A DNA stretch of 64,000 bases, taken from assembly GCA_044507525.1 (NCBI GenBank), contig JBIQJM010000005.1:1-64000 (forward strand), given 5' to 3'. The DNA is from Zeimonas sp044507525. GTDB lineage: Bacteria > Pseudomonadota > Gammaproteobacteria > Burkholderiales > Burkholderiaceae_E. Of the stretch, positions 38,369 through 47,106 are shown piece after piece. The notes under the pieces are model-generated. The model was given only the letters and a program-made list of their open reading frames with translations, ran no database searches and was not told the origin of the DNA. The stretch's first letter is position 1; every line of letters starts with the position of its first letter. The translations under genes were made by a program, and so were the position numbers.

Positions 38369-39712
38369 CTACTCCCGTGCGGTGCGCTCGAAGCGCACGA
38401 GCTGCTCGTCGCCGCGTCGCTTCATGTTCGCGAGCGCCGCCTTCGGATCCTGCTTGCCCGCGAGCATCGATTCGATCTCCTCGTGGACGATGTCGCGGAT
38501 CTGCACCATGTTGCCCAGGCGTACGCCGCGCGACTTGTCGGTGGTCTTGACGATCATCTGCTGCACGGCCACGTCGGTTCCGGGATTCTTCTCGTAGAAG
38601 CCCGATTCCTTCGTCAGGTCGTAGGCGGCGATCGTCAGCGGCAGGTAGCCGGTGGCCTGGTGCCATTCGGCCTGGATCTCGGGCGAGGTGAGGAAGGCGA
38701 AGAACTTCGCGATGCCCTTGTACTCGTCGGCGGACTTGCCGCTCATCACCCACAGGCTCGCGCCGCCGATGACGGTGTTCTGCGGGGCACCCTGGACGTC
38801 CGAGTAGTACGGCAGCTTCGAGATGCCGAACTCGAACTTCGCGTTGCGCTTGATGTTGCCGTAGGTGGCCGAGCTGCCGGTGAACATCGCGCACTCGCCG
38901 CTGTAGAACTTCGCGTCGCCCTCGGTGGTGCGTCCCGGGTAGACGAACAGGCCCTGCTTCGACCACTCGAGCAGGTTCGACAGGTGCCGCTCGAACAGCG
39001 GCTGGTTCACCGCGAGCCGTGCCTTCAGGCTCGCGAAGCCGTTGTTCTCGGTGGCGAACAGCGTGTTGTGCCACGCCGAGAAACTCTCCATGTGCACCCA
39101 GCTTGCCCAGCTCGAGGTGTACGGGCAGGCGGCGGCGTTCGACGCCTTGATCTTCGCGGCGGCGACGGCGAATTCGCTCCACGTCTCGGGCGCGCGTTCG
39201 ATGCCCGCCTTCCGGAAGGCATCCTTGTTGTAGTAGAAGACGGTGGTCGAACTGTTGAACGGGAACGACAGCATCTCGCCCTTGCGCGTCGTGTAGTAGC
39301 CGGCGACGGCCGGGACGTACGCGGTGCGGTCGAACTTCTCGCCGGCGTCCTTCATCAGCTTCTCGACCGGCACGATCGCGCCCCGCGCGGCCATCATCGT
39401 CGCCGTGCCCACCTCGAACACCTGCACGATGTGCGGCGCATTGCCGGCACGGTAGGCCGCGATCGCCTGCGTCATCGACTCGGGATACGAGCCCTTGTAC
39501 ACGGCGGTGACCTTGTAGTCGGACTGGCTCTTGCTGAAGCGCTCGGCGAGGCTGTTGATGCGGTCGTTGTTCGCGCTGGTCATCGAATGCCACCACTGGA
39601 TCTCGGTGACGGCGCCCGCCGACGCGCACGCGAGCGCGCCGCCCACCAGCGTCATCGCCACGACGGACCTGCGCGCCCACGCGGCAACGCCGCGACCTTG
39701 CCTTTCGTTCAT
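38369..39712 (-). CDS. ugpB: sn-Glycerol-3-phosphate ABC transporter substrate-binding protein UgpB
   Basis: 447 residues with a signal peptide ending near SAGA, then TEIQWWHSMTSANNDRINSLAERF and YKGSYPESMTQAIAAYRAGNAPHI typical of UgpB. It captures glycerol-3-phosphate or glycerophosphodiesters in the periplasm. GAGGAG lies 6 nt before the ATG. Two CTGTC half-sites upstream do not have Pho-box spacing. Confidence 0.93.
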   Translation of the reverse strand: MNERQGRGVAAWARRSVVAMTLVGGALACASAGAVTEIQWWHSMTSANNDRINSLAERFSKSQSDYKVTAVYKGSYPESMTQAIAAYRAGNAPHIVQVFEVGTATMMAARGAIVPVEKLMKDAGEKFDRTAYVPAVAGYYTTRKGEMLSFPFNSSTTVFYYNKDAFRKAGIERAPETWSEFAVAAAKIKASNAAACPYTSSWASWVHMESFSAWHNTLFATENNGFASLKARLAVNQPLFERHLSNLLEWSKQGLFVYPGRTTEGDAKFYSGECAMFTGSSATYGNIKRNAKFEFGISKLPYYSDVQGAPQNTVIGGASLWVMSGKSADEYKGIAKFFAFLTSPEIQAEWHQATGYLPLTIAAYDLTKESGFYEKNPGTDVAVQQMIVKTTDKSRGVRLGNMVQIRDIVHEEIESMLAGKQDPKAALANMKRRGDEQLVRFERTARE

Positions 39713-39828
39713 TGCGATCTCCTCGATTTCGTGCCGGACCGGGTGCCGGCTTGCCGGAACGGACAGCGCATGATGCGGCGCCAATGTGACAGACCGGCAA
39801 CGGCCGCGCAATACGGGGGCGTCCGGAA

Positions 39829-40470
39829 TCAGGGCTCGTCGACGCTGCCCCGGGGGCGCGGCCACGCCGCGACGACCCCGTCGGCTCGGCGCAGGTCGTC
39901 GAGCCACCGCCGATACGCGGCTTCACGCTCCTCCCCGCGCGCACGCAGCAGCGCCGACGGGTGCAGCGTGACCAGCACGGGCAACTCGTCCGCGCGCCGC
40001 AGCCACTGCCCGCGCTCGCGCGTGACGGCCACCGTGCGATGCATCAGCGACCGGGCGGCGGTCGCCCCGAGCGCCACTGCCGCGCGCGGCTCGACCTGGT
40101 CGATCTCCTCCTCCAGCCAGTGCAGGCAGGCAGCGGCCTCGCGCTGCGACGGCGTCTTGTGGATGCGCCGCGTGCCGCGCAGCTCGAACTTGAAATGCTT
40201 GACGGCGTTGGTGACGAACAGCGCCTCGCGCGGCCAGCCGAGCGCATCGATGGCGCGAAAGAGCAGCTGCCCCGCCGGACCGACGAAGGGATGCCCCTGC
40301 AGGTCTTCCCGGTCGCCGGGGACCTCGCCGACGAGCATCAGCGCGGGGCGCAACGCCCCCTCGCCGGCGACGGCCTGCGTGGCGAAGTAGCCGAGCGGGC
40401 ACTCGCGGCATCGCTGCAGCGCATCGCGCAGCGCGGCGAGCGCGGGAGAGTCGGGCTTGCGCGCAGCCAT
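39829..40470 (-). CDS. udgX: UdgX-type uracil-DNA glycosylase
   Basis: 213 residues. Motif A GEVPGDREDLQGHPFVGPAG and the insertion loop RRIHKTPS are the UdgX signatures. His104 in that loop corresponds to the residue that forms a covalent bond with abasic DNA after uracil removal in M. smegmatis UdgX. Iron-sulfur ligands visible are Cys21, Cys24 and Cys115. His92 (VKHFKF) sits where family 4 enzymes have Cys. Motif B is TLHPSALLR. It stands alone, convergent with nothing and divergent from a LysR gene. Confidence 0.9.
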   Translation of the reverse strand: MAARKPDSPALAALRDALQRCRECPLGYFATQAVAGEGALRPALMLVGEVPGDREDLQGHPFVGPAGQLLFRAIDALGWPREALFVTNAVKHFKFELRGTRRIHKTPSQREAAACLHWLEEEIDQVEPRAAVALGATAARSLMHRTVAVTRERGQWLRRADELPVLVTLHPSALLRARGEEREAAYRRWLDDLRRADGVVAAWPRPRGSVDEP

Positions 40471-40514
40471 CGCCGCGATGCTACCGCTGCGACCGGCGGG
40501 CCGTGCCTCGCGTC

Positions 40515-40528
40515 GCGACGATCGTCGC
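40515..40528. promoter_or_regulatory. 14-bp palindrome between udgX and the LysR gene
   Basis: GCGACGATCGTCGC is a perfect palindrome in the 115-bp divergent gap. It could be an operator, but GC-rich palindromes of this length are not rare in such DNA. Confidence 0.25.
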
Positions 40529-40585
40529 CGTTCTTTTGTGCCATAGTCGAAGGTTCCGCAGGAGGGAGGTAGTCAGGGCGATTTC

Positions 40586-41509
40586 ATGGAGATACGCCAG
40601 CTTCGGTACTTCATCAGCGTGGCCGATCTCCAGAGCTTCACGAAAGCAGCCACCCGGATCCACATCGCGCAGCCGGCGCTGAGCCGCCAGATCAAGGCGC
40701 TCGAGGACGAGCTCGGCGTTTCGCTCTTCGTCCGCACGACGCGCGGCGTGCAGCTCACCGAGGCCGGATACCGCCTGCGGCAGATGGCCGAGATGGTGCT
40801 GCGGCAGGTGGAGGAAATGCCGAGCCACCTGCGCGAGTATGCCGACCAGCCCTCCGGAAACGTGTCCGTCGGGCTTCCGCCCTCGATCGCCTATCTCATC
40901 GCCGCCGACCTGATCGAGGCGAGCCAGGAACGCTACCCGCTCGTTTCGCTTCGCATCGCCGAGAACCTCAGCGTGGTGCTGAAGGACTGGATCGAGGAAG
41001 GCCGCGTCGACCTGGCGGTGCTCACCGATCCGGGGCACCTGATTTCGCTCGAGCGCGTGGACCTGCTGCACGAGGACATGGTCCTCATCGGCGCCTTCGG
41101 TCGCCTCGACGCGGGCGCGAGCTCGATCACCTTCAGCGAAGCGCAGAAGTATCCGCTGGTCATCTCGAACGGTTTCCGCGCCGCCATCGAACCCTGGCTC
41201 ACCGCGCACCGCATCGAGCTGAACTACGACGTCCTGCTCGACAGCATCCCGATCGTCAAGGAGATCGTCGAGCGAGGGCGCTATTGCTCGATCGTGCCCT
41301 ACAGCATGGTGCACTCCGAGTGCGAGGAGAACCGGCTCGTCGCGCTCACGCTGAAGGAACCCGCGATCATGCGTCGCCTGGTGCTGGCGAACTCGGCGCG
41401 TCGCCCGGTGTCGGCGACGGCGCGGGCCATCCATCAACTGGTCGTCGAGCACGTCGAGCGGATACAGACCCGGCTGACGCTCGCGGGCTCCGACAGCGAG
41501 CCCGATTGA
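40586..41509 (+). CDS. LysR-family transcriptional regulator (left end of catabolic island)
   Basis: 307 residues. The N-terminal winged HTH (MEIRQLRYFISVADLQSFTKAATRI in part) is followed by a periplasmic-binding-like effector domain. It resembles the Nac/CatM-like branch. A purine-rich GGAGGGAGG lies rather far (about 16 nt) from the ATG. It converges with the maleate isomerase-family gene and probably controls the catabolic genes to its right. Confidence 0.9.
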   Translation: MEIRQLRYFISVADLQSFTKAATRIHIAQPALSRQIKALEDELGVSLFVRTTRGVQLTEAGYRLRQMAEMVLRQVEEMPSHLREYADQPSGNVSVGLPPSIAYLIAADLIEASQERYPLVSLRIAENLSVVLKDWIEEGRVDLAVLTDPGHLISLERVDLLHEDMVLIGAFGRLDAGASSITFSEAQKYPLVISNGFRAAIEPWLTAHRIELNYDVLLDSIPIVKEIVERGRYCSIVPYSMVHSECEENRLVALTLKEPAIMRRLVLANSARRPVSATARAIHQLVVEHVERIQTRLTLAGSDSEPD

Positions 41510-41522
41510 GCCGTCGCTGCGC

Positions 41523-42305
41523 TCAGCGCTGCTGCGCCAGCAGGCTCCCGAAACCGCGGATCGGCTCGCGTACGTCGATCGCCTGCAGCGCCGACCAGAG
41601 CAGCGCCTGGTTGCTGCTGACGACCGGGCAGCCGGTCTCGCGCTCGATCGAATCGATCGCATCGACCGTGCGCATGTTGCCGCAGCTGAGGAACAGTCCG
41701 TCGATCTCGCCGGCTTCGCGAATCGCGCGCAGCGCAAGCGCGCCGACGTCGGCGGGACTGAGGTCGGTGATCCCCCACGATTCGGCCACCGGCTCGGCGA
41801 CGAGCCGCTTCACCACGAAGCCGCTCTCGTCGAGATAGCGCAGCACGAGTTCGTTGACTTCCGTCGTATAGGGATTGGCCACCGCGATCGACCGGAACCC
41901 GAGCGATCGCATCGCCTCGACCGTGCTGCGCGCCATGGTCAGCACCGGCACCGACACTACCTCGCGCAGCGCGGCCACCAGCGCGTCTTCGCCGGCACGG
42001 CCACGATGGAGGCTTCCGATCGTGCACCCGTAGCAGAGCGCGTCGACGTGCGAGGTCCTCAGCAGGCGCGCCGCGGCCGGCGCCTCGTGCACCATCCGGT
42101 CGAGCGATTCCGGCGTGGCCCTTTCGAGCAGCAGCCGGGTCACGTGGAAGCTGACTCCCCTGGGCAGCATCCGCGGCCATTCGTGCTCGAAGGTGACGCT
42201 GGTCGACGGATTGATCGCCCCGATGCGTCCGCGCCAGCCGAAGCGTTCGTCGTGCAGCCAGGCGCCGATCTCGTTCGTTGTCCCGTTCTCTTTCGAAGCG
42301 CTCAC
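41523..42305 (-). CDS. Maleate isomerase / Asp-Glu racemase superfamily enzyme
   Basis: 260 residues. GRIGAINPSTSVTFEHEWPRMLP at the start and two conserved Cys motifs, LCYGCTIGS and FLSCGNMRT, match the maleate cis-trans isomerase/arylmalonate decarboxylase group, where the two Cys act on either face of the substrate. Possible reactions are cis-trans isomerisation, racemisation or decarboxylation of a small dicarboxylate. Last gene of a run with RidA-like and ABC importer genes. Confidence 0.82.
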   Translation of the reverse strand: MSASKENGTTNEIGAWLHDERFGWRGRIGAINPSTSVTFEHEWPRMLPRGVSFHVTRLLLERATPESLDRMVHEAPAAARLLRTSHVDALCYGCTIGSLHRGRAGEDALVAALREVVSVPVLTMARSTVEAMRSLGFRSIAVANPYTTEVNELVLRYLDESGFVVKRLVAEPVAESWGITDLSPADVGALALRAIREAGEIDGLFLSCGNMRTVDAIDSIERETGCPVVSSNQALLWSALQAIDVREPIRGFGSLLAQQR

Positions 42306-42369
42306 GAGCTGGACCTTCCTTTTTCGTCGTCGGAGGACGCGCCGTCCCGTCGGCAGCGGCGCGCGCCGC

Positions 42370-43608
42370 TCATCCGTATCGACCGATGGCGAGACGGCGG
42401 TGGTAGAAATTGTCGGGTGCGGTGACGACCTTCGCCCGCTCCGCCATCCCGACGACGGCGGTCGCCTCGATCTGGAAGCGAACGCCGGCCTGCCGCGGAT
42501 TCCCGAGGCCCACCTCGACCGTGTCGCGTGCCACGTAGGGAAACTCGAAGAAGTTGGTGTAGATCCGGTTGTACTCGTCGTAGTCGCGCAGATCCGCGAT
42601 GCCGACCTGGCACTGGCATATGTCGGCGATGCCGCTTCCCGCCTGATCGAGCAGCCTCGCCAGCTGCGTCAACGCGGCCCGCGTCTGCTTGGCGACCCGG
42701 TCGACGACGACGGGCGCGTCCGCCTCGAGCGGGAGGATTCCGTTCGTGAAAACGAGGTCGCCGACGCGCACGGCGCGCGCATTCCCCGGACCGTCGAACC
42801 AGGCCTTCGGGCCGACGTAGGCGGTGGGCTCGATCATCACGCGCGCGCCCTCGAGCGGATTCCCCGCCTCGACGATCGTGCACAGCGGCGGCCTGTCCCG
42901 GAAGACCTGGTCGATCTCGTGCCGCACGACGTCGTGATCGCGAAGGTCGGCCAGGAAGACGCGCAGCCGAACGACGTCCGAGAGCGCCGACCCCGCGCCG
43001 TGCATGATCTGCTCGAGGTTCATGCAGATCTGCCGCGTCTGCCTCTCGGCGCTGCCGCGGCTGACGAGCGTTCCGCAACTGTCGACGGGCAGGAACGCGC
43101 TCAGGCACAGCAGGTTTCCCGAACGCTTGCCGGCGTGCGCGGGGAGGAGTGGATGGACGCCGAAACCCGGTCCGCCGATCGGACGCACGTCCGACAGCGA
43201 CATGATTCCGCCCACCGCGACGCTCATCGACGGCTGGTAGAGCCCGCCCTGGACCAGCGTCTCGGCGGGCGCAGCGGCACCCGTCGCGCCGCGGTACGTC
43301 TTCAGGAAGAGATCGGTTTCCTTCCAGTTGTCCAGGCACAGGTGGAATCGCAGCGCGTTCGACCACTTCGCGCCGGCGAGCTTGCCCGCGTGGCGTACCG
43401 ACTCGATGCACTGCAGCGTCTGCGCCGCCATGTCGGCGCGGCCCGGCGTCTCGCCTGCCATCCTTCCGCGGGCGACGCTGTCGACGACCAGCGCCTCCGT
43501 CGTCGTTCCCGGCGTGCCCCCGAGGAACACCAGCCCTGCCGCCGCGACCGCGTAGCAATACGGACCCATCGGCGGAGAAAGCGATGGGTCCTTGATCAAC
43601 TCCCGCAT
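42370..43608 (-). CDS. Triple RidA-domain protein 1
   Basis: 412 residues made of three successive RidA/YjgF-like domains (about 1-137, 155-265 and 268-388). RidA proteins hydrolyse reactive enamines or imines using an Arg that binds the carboxylate. Here that position is Glu116 in domain 1, Cys243 in domain 2 and Arg361 in domain 3, so only domain 3 keeps it. ATG at 43608, with a TTG at 43620 as alternative. It lies 25 nt after livF and upstream of the maleate isomerase-like gene. Confidence 0.82.
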   Translation of the reverse strand: MRELIKDPSLSPPMGPYCYAVAAAGLVFLGGTPGTTTEALVVDSVARGRMAGETPGRADMAAQTLQCIESVRHAGKLAGAKWSNALRFHLCLDNWKETDLFLKTYRGATGAAAPAETLVQGGLYQPSMSVAVGGIMSLSDVRPIGGPGFGVHPLLPAHAGKRSGNLLCLSAFLPVDSCGTLVSRGSAERQTRQICMNLEQIMHGAGSALSDVVRLRVFLADLRDHDVVRHEIDQVFRDRPPLCTIVEAGNPLEGARVMIEPTAYVGPKAWFDGPGNARAVRVGDLVFTNGILPLEADAPVVVDRVAKQTRAALTQLARLLDQAGSGIADICQCQVGIADLRDYDEYNRIYTNFFEFPYVARDTVEVGLGNPRQAGVRFQIEATAVVGMAERAKVVTAPDNFYHRRLAIGRYG

Positions 43609-43633
43609 GGGTGTCCGCAAGCGATTCTTCGGT

Positions 43634-44338
43634 TCAGCCGCCGAGATACTGGCGGGTCACTTCCTCGTTGCCGCGCAGGACGTGCGTCGGCTCCGACAGC
43701 GCGATCCGGCCGTCCCGCAGCACGTAGCCGTGGCTGGCGATGGCCAGCGCCAGGTGGACGTTCTGCTCGACGAGCAGGATCGTAGTCCCGGTTGCCGCGA
43801 TCTGCTGGATCGTCTCGCCCAGCTTCGCCACGAGCAGCGGCGCGAGGCCGGCGGAAGGTTCGTCGAGCAGCAGCAGGCGCGGCCGCGACATCAGTCCGCG
43901 TCCGAACGCGACCAGCTGCTGCTGTCCGACGCTCAGTTCGTGTCCCTTCCGATCGAGCCAGTCGCGCACGCTCGGGAAGATCGCGAAGACGCGCTCGAAG
44001 TCCTCGCGCACCTCCCTGCGGTCGCGCCGGGCGAACGCACCCATGCGGAGGTTCTCGCGAACGGTGAGCGGGGCGAACAGGCGTCGCGCCTGCGGCACGA
44101 TCGCGATGCCGAGCGGAACGATCGCCTCCGACCGCAGCGTGCGGATGTCGCGGTCGGCGAAACGGATCTCGCCCTTCTGCGCCGGTGCGACCCCCATGAT
44201 CGACTTCAGGACCGTCGACTTGCCCGATCCGTTGCCGCCGAGCAGCGTGATGATCCTTCCTTCCGGCACGTCGAAGGAAACGCCGCGCAGCACGTGGACC
44301 GCGCCATACGAAGTATGCAGATCACGAATGCTCAACAT
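43634..44338 (-). CDS. livF: Branched-chain-type ABC transporter ATPase LivF
   Basis: 234 residues with Walker A GGNGSGKST, the signature LSVGQQQLVAFGRGL, Walker B LLLLDEPSAGL and the switch His in LLVEQNVHLAL. LivF-type ATPase of a HAAT-family importer. Its start overlaps the end of livG by 17 nt. Confidence 0.93.
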   Translation of the reverse strand: MLSIRDLHTSYGAVHVLRGVSFDVPEGRIITLLGGNGSGKSTVLKSIMGVAPAQKGEIRFADRDIRTLRSEAIVPLGIAIVPQARRLFAPLTVRENLRMGAFARRDRREVREDFERVFAIFPSVRDWLDRKGHELSVGQQQLVAFGRGLMSRPRLLLLDEPSAGLAPLLVAKLGETIQQIAATGTTILLVEQNVHLALAIASHGYVLRDGRIALSEPTHVLRGNEEVTRQYLGG

Positions 44339-45101
44339 CGTCCAGCGCCTTGCCGAGATATGCCTCGATGACTTTGGGATCCTTGCGCACGATCGACGGC
44401 GGCCCTTCGGCGATCTTCCGTCCCTGGTCGAGCACGACGATCTGGTCGGAGATTCCCATCACGAGCCGGATCACGTGCTCGATCAGCAGCACCGTCACGC
44501 CGCCGCGCTCGCGCAGTTCCCGGATGATGGTCGTCAGGCGATCGACCATCGGCGGGCTCAGGCCGGCCGCCGGCTCGTCGAGCAGGACGATCTTCGGATC
44601 CGAGACGAGCGTGCGGGCGAGCTCGACCATGCGCTGCTGCCCGTAGGACATGCGGTTCGCGGGGCGATTCGCCAGGTGTCCCATGCCGACGTAGTCGAGC
44701 GCGGCCTGGCTGCGCGCCTTCACGTCCCTCTCCTCGCGCGCGATGCGCGGCAGCCCGAGCACCGAGCCGACGATTCCGGCCGTCGACTTCGAATGCAGGC
44801 CCAGCATCACGTTCTCGAGCGCCGTCATCTCGCCGAACACCTGCAGGTCCTGGAAGGTGCGGCCGATGCCGAACGGGGCGATCCGGTGCGGACGGCGGGG
44901 AACGTCGACGCCGTCCAGCCGGACATTGCCCCGGGCGAGCGGCAGGAAGCCCGTGATCGCATTGCACAAGGTCGTCTTGCCCGATCCGTTCGGTCCGATC
45001 AGGCCGTAGATCTTTCCGCGTTCGAGCTCGAGCGACACGCCGGCGAGCGCCAGCACGCCGCCGAAGCGAACCTCCACGTCGTCAACGGTAAGAGCGGGCA
45101 T
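44322..45101 (-). CDS. livG: Branched-chain-type ABC transporter ATPase LivG
   Basis: 259 residues with Walker A GPNGSGKTT, the signature MSYGQQRMVELARTL, Walker B IVLLDEPAAGLSP and the LivG-type IGRTFQDLQVF loop. GAGGAG lies 8 nt before the ATG. Its start overlaps the end of the fused permease gene by 20 nt. Confidence 0.93.
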   Translation of the reverse strand: MPALTVDDVEVRFGGVLALAGVSLELERGKIYGLIGPNGSGKTTLCNAITGFLPLARGNVRLDGVDVPRRPHRIAPFGIGRTFQDLQVFGEMTALENVMLGLHSKSTAGIVGSVLGLPRIAREERDVKARSQAALDYVGMGHLANRPANRMSYGQQRMVELARTLVSDPKIVLLDEPAAGLSPPMVDRLTTIIRELRERGGVTVLLIEHVIRLVMGISDQIVVLDQGRKIAEGPPSIVRKDPKVIEAYLGKALDDVEHS

Positions 45102-47004
45102 CGGCGAACTCCTCGGCGGACACATCGGGCTTTTCGCCGACCAGGCGCCGCAGCCGCAGGACGGCACGCGGTCCGAGATCGGCCAGGCCACCCGGAAGAA
45201 ACATCATGAACAGGACGATGACCAGGCCGTAGAGCAGGATCCGGTACTCCGCGATCGGGCGCAGGAACTCGGGCGCCGCCACGACGATCGCGCTGCCGGC
45301 GATCGCACCCCCCAGGCTGCCGAGCCCGCCGATCACGACCATCGTGAGAAAGCCGATCGACTGCAGCAGCGTGAAGGAATCCGGACTGACGTAGGCGAAG
45401 AAGTACGCGAACAGGGATCCGCTGATTCCTGCGCAGCCGCCACCGATGGCGAAGGCGAGCGTTCGATAGCGGCGGACGTCGACCCCCACGGACAGCGCGG
45501 CCAGTTCGTTCTCGCGCGCACCGATGAGGCCGCGGCCGTAGCGCGAACGGACCAGCCGATGGATGCCCACGTAGACGAGGACCAGCACGGCGAGTGCAAG
45601 GTAGTAGAACTGGCCGTCGCTCTCGACGGCACCGAACACCCACGGCCTGGGAATGCCCGAGATGCCGGCCATGCCCTTCGTGATGAACTCCAGGTTGACG
45701 AACAGCAGGTGGCAGATCTCGCCGAAGGCCAGGGTCGCGATCGCGCAATAGTGGGTCGGCAGGCGCAACATCGGCCCGAAGATCAGCCCGGTGAATCCGG
45801 CGACCAGCGCGGCGAAGGCGAGCGGCAGCGGAAACGGCAGCCCCCAGTTGATCGACGCGATCGCCGATGCGTAGGCGCCGATGCCGACGAAGGCCGCGAA
45901 GCCCACGACGACCGCGCCGCCGAAACCGATGACCAGCTGCAGGCCCAGGGCCGCGATCGCGTAGATCAGCGTCAGCGCGAGCACGTGCACGATGTAGTCG
46001 TCGACGGCGACGGGCAGCAGGAGCGCGATCGACCCGAGGAGCAGCACGCCCAGCGCGAGAGCGGAGCGCCGGTATGCGTCGGGGACCGCCAGCGCCTGCA
46101 TCAGCGACGTTCGCCGGTGGGCCGGCGGGGCGCCGCCGCCCTGCGGCATCCGGGGAACGGCGACGAGCATCAGGACGATGATCGTCGCCGCGTACGCGAT
46201 CGCATTCTTGTACGCGGAAGAGAGGTAACCGGCGGCGATCGCCTCCATCAGGCCGAGAACGGGTCCGCCGATCATCGTGCCGAAGATCTGGAACTGGCCG
46301 AGCGCCGACGCGGCGAAGGCCTTCGGCCCCTGCATCCACAGCTCCTGGCTGACGAGGAACAGCGGCGCGATCAGCACGCCGGCCGCACCCGCCAGCGCGG
46401 AGCTGATGCCGAAGGTCATCACCACGATCCGGTTGAAACCGATCCCCATCATCTGGGCGGTGAGGTTGTCGGACGCGGCCGCGCGCCAGGCGGTTCCGAG
46501 CAGCGTCTTCTGGAAGAACAGGTGCAGCGAGAACATCGCCGCCGCGCCGAGCGCGATGATCATCAGGTGCTGCGTGCTGAACGGCAGCCCGGCGACGACC
46601 AGGTGCCCCGCTCCCGCGACGTCGTCGGGATAGCGCAGCGGCGCCGCACCCCACAGCAGTTGCGCGAGGATGCGCAGGCAGATTCCGATCCCCACCGTCG
46701 CGATGATGAGGTTGAGGAGCGGCGCGCGCTTGCGGCGGATGACGCGCAGGCTCAACCATTCGATCGCGACGCCGAGCAGGCCGACGATCAGCGAGGTGAC
46801 GACGAAGACGACGATGAAGGGCAGCGGCGTCACCGCGAGCAGCGTGTAGCCGATGTACGCGCCGGCCATGACGAGCTCGCCCTGCGCGAAGTTCACGAGC
46901 TCGGTCGCCCGCAGCATCATCGTGAAGCCGAGGGCGATCAGCGCGTAGATGAACCCCAGCGCGAGCCCCCCGGCGATCTGCTGGGCGAGGATCTCAGTGG
47001 CCAT
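45082..47004 (-). CDS. Fused LivH-LivM permease
   Basis: A 640-residue polypeptide joining both permease subunits of a HAAT transporter. The LivH part is about residues 1-295 (GLALGFIYALIALGFTMM, ATELVNFAQGE) and the LivM part about 315-615 (HVLALTLIYAIAALGLQLV, AIATLAFGEI). A short Gly/Pro/Arg linker sits between them. One chain forms the whole channel. AAGGAAA precedes the ATG. The C-terminal 25 residues are charged and cytoplasmic. Confidence 0.92.
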   Translation of the reverse strand: MATEILAQQIAGGLALGFIYALIALGFTMMLRATELVNFAQGELVMAGAYIGYTLLAVTPLPFIVVFVVTSLIVGLLGVAIEWLSLRVIRRKRAPLLNLIIATVGIGICLRILAQLLWGAAPLRYPDDVAGAGHLVVAGLPFSTQHLMIIALGAAAMFSLHLFFQKTLLGTAWRAAASDNLTAQMMGIGFNRIVVMTFGISSALAGAAGVLIAPLFLVSQELWMQGPKAFAASALGQFQIFGTMIGGPVLGLMEAIAAGYLSSAYKNAIAYAATIIVLMLVAVPRMPQGGGAPPAHRRTSLMQALAVPDAYRRSALALGVLLLGSIALLLPVAVDDYIVHVLALTLIYAIAALGLQLVIGFGGAVVVGFAAFVGIGAYASAIASINWGLPFPLPLAFAALVAGFTGLIFGPMLRLPTHYCAIATLAFGEICHLLFVNLEFITKGMAGISGIPRPWVFGAVESDGQFYYLALAVLVLVYVGIHRLVRSRYGRGLIGARENELAALSVGVDVRRYRTLAFAIGGGCAGISGSLFAYFFAYVSPDSFTLLQSIGFLTMVVIGGLGSLGGAIAGSAIVVAAPEFLRPIAEYRILLYGLVIVLFMMFLPGGLADLGPRAVLRLRRLVGEKPDVSAEEFADARSYR

Positions 47005-47106
47005 GCAGCGTTTCCTTACCTGGGATATTCGATCGACCGACCGGGGCGTTTCGCCCCGGACGACGCGCGTGCACGGCAGTCGACGCCGCGCACGCGCGCG
47101 CGGGGA

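Noticed and set aside
39760..39792. Two CTGTC half-sites upstream of ugpB resembling a Pho box
   Set aside because: They are 26 nt apart instead of 11, and the second is degenerate, so PhoB control is not supported.
36494..40390. Very long plus-strand reading frame (about 1,298 codons) opposite the ugp and udgX genes
   Set aside because: It is antisense to clearly recognised genes, is His/Arg/Asp-rich without domains, and reflects codon bias of GC-rich DNA.
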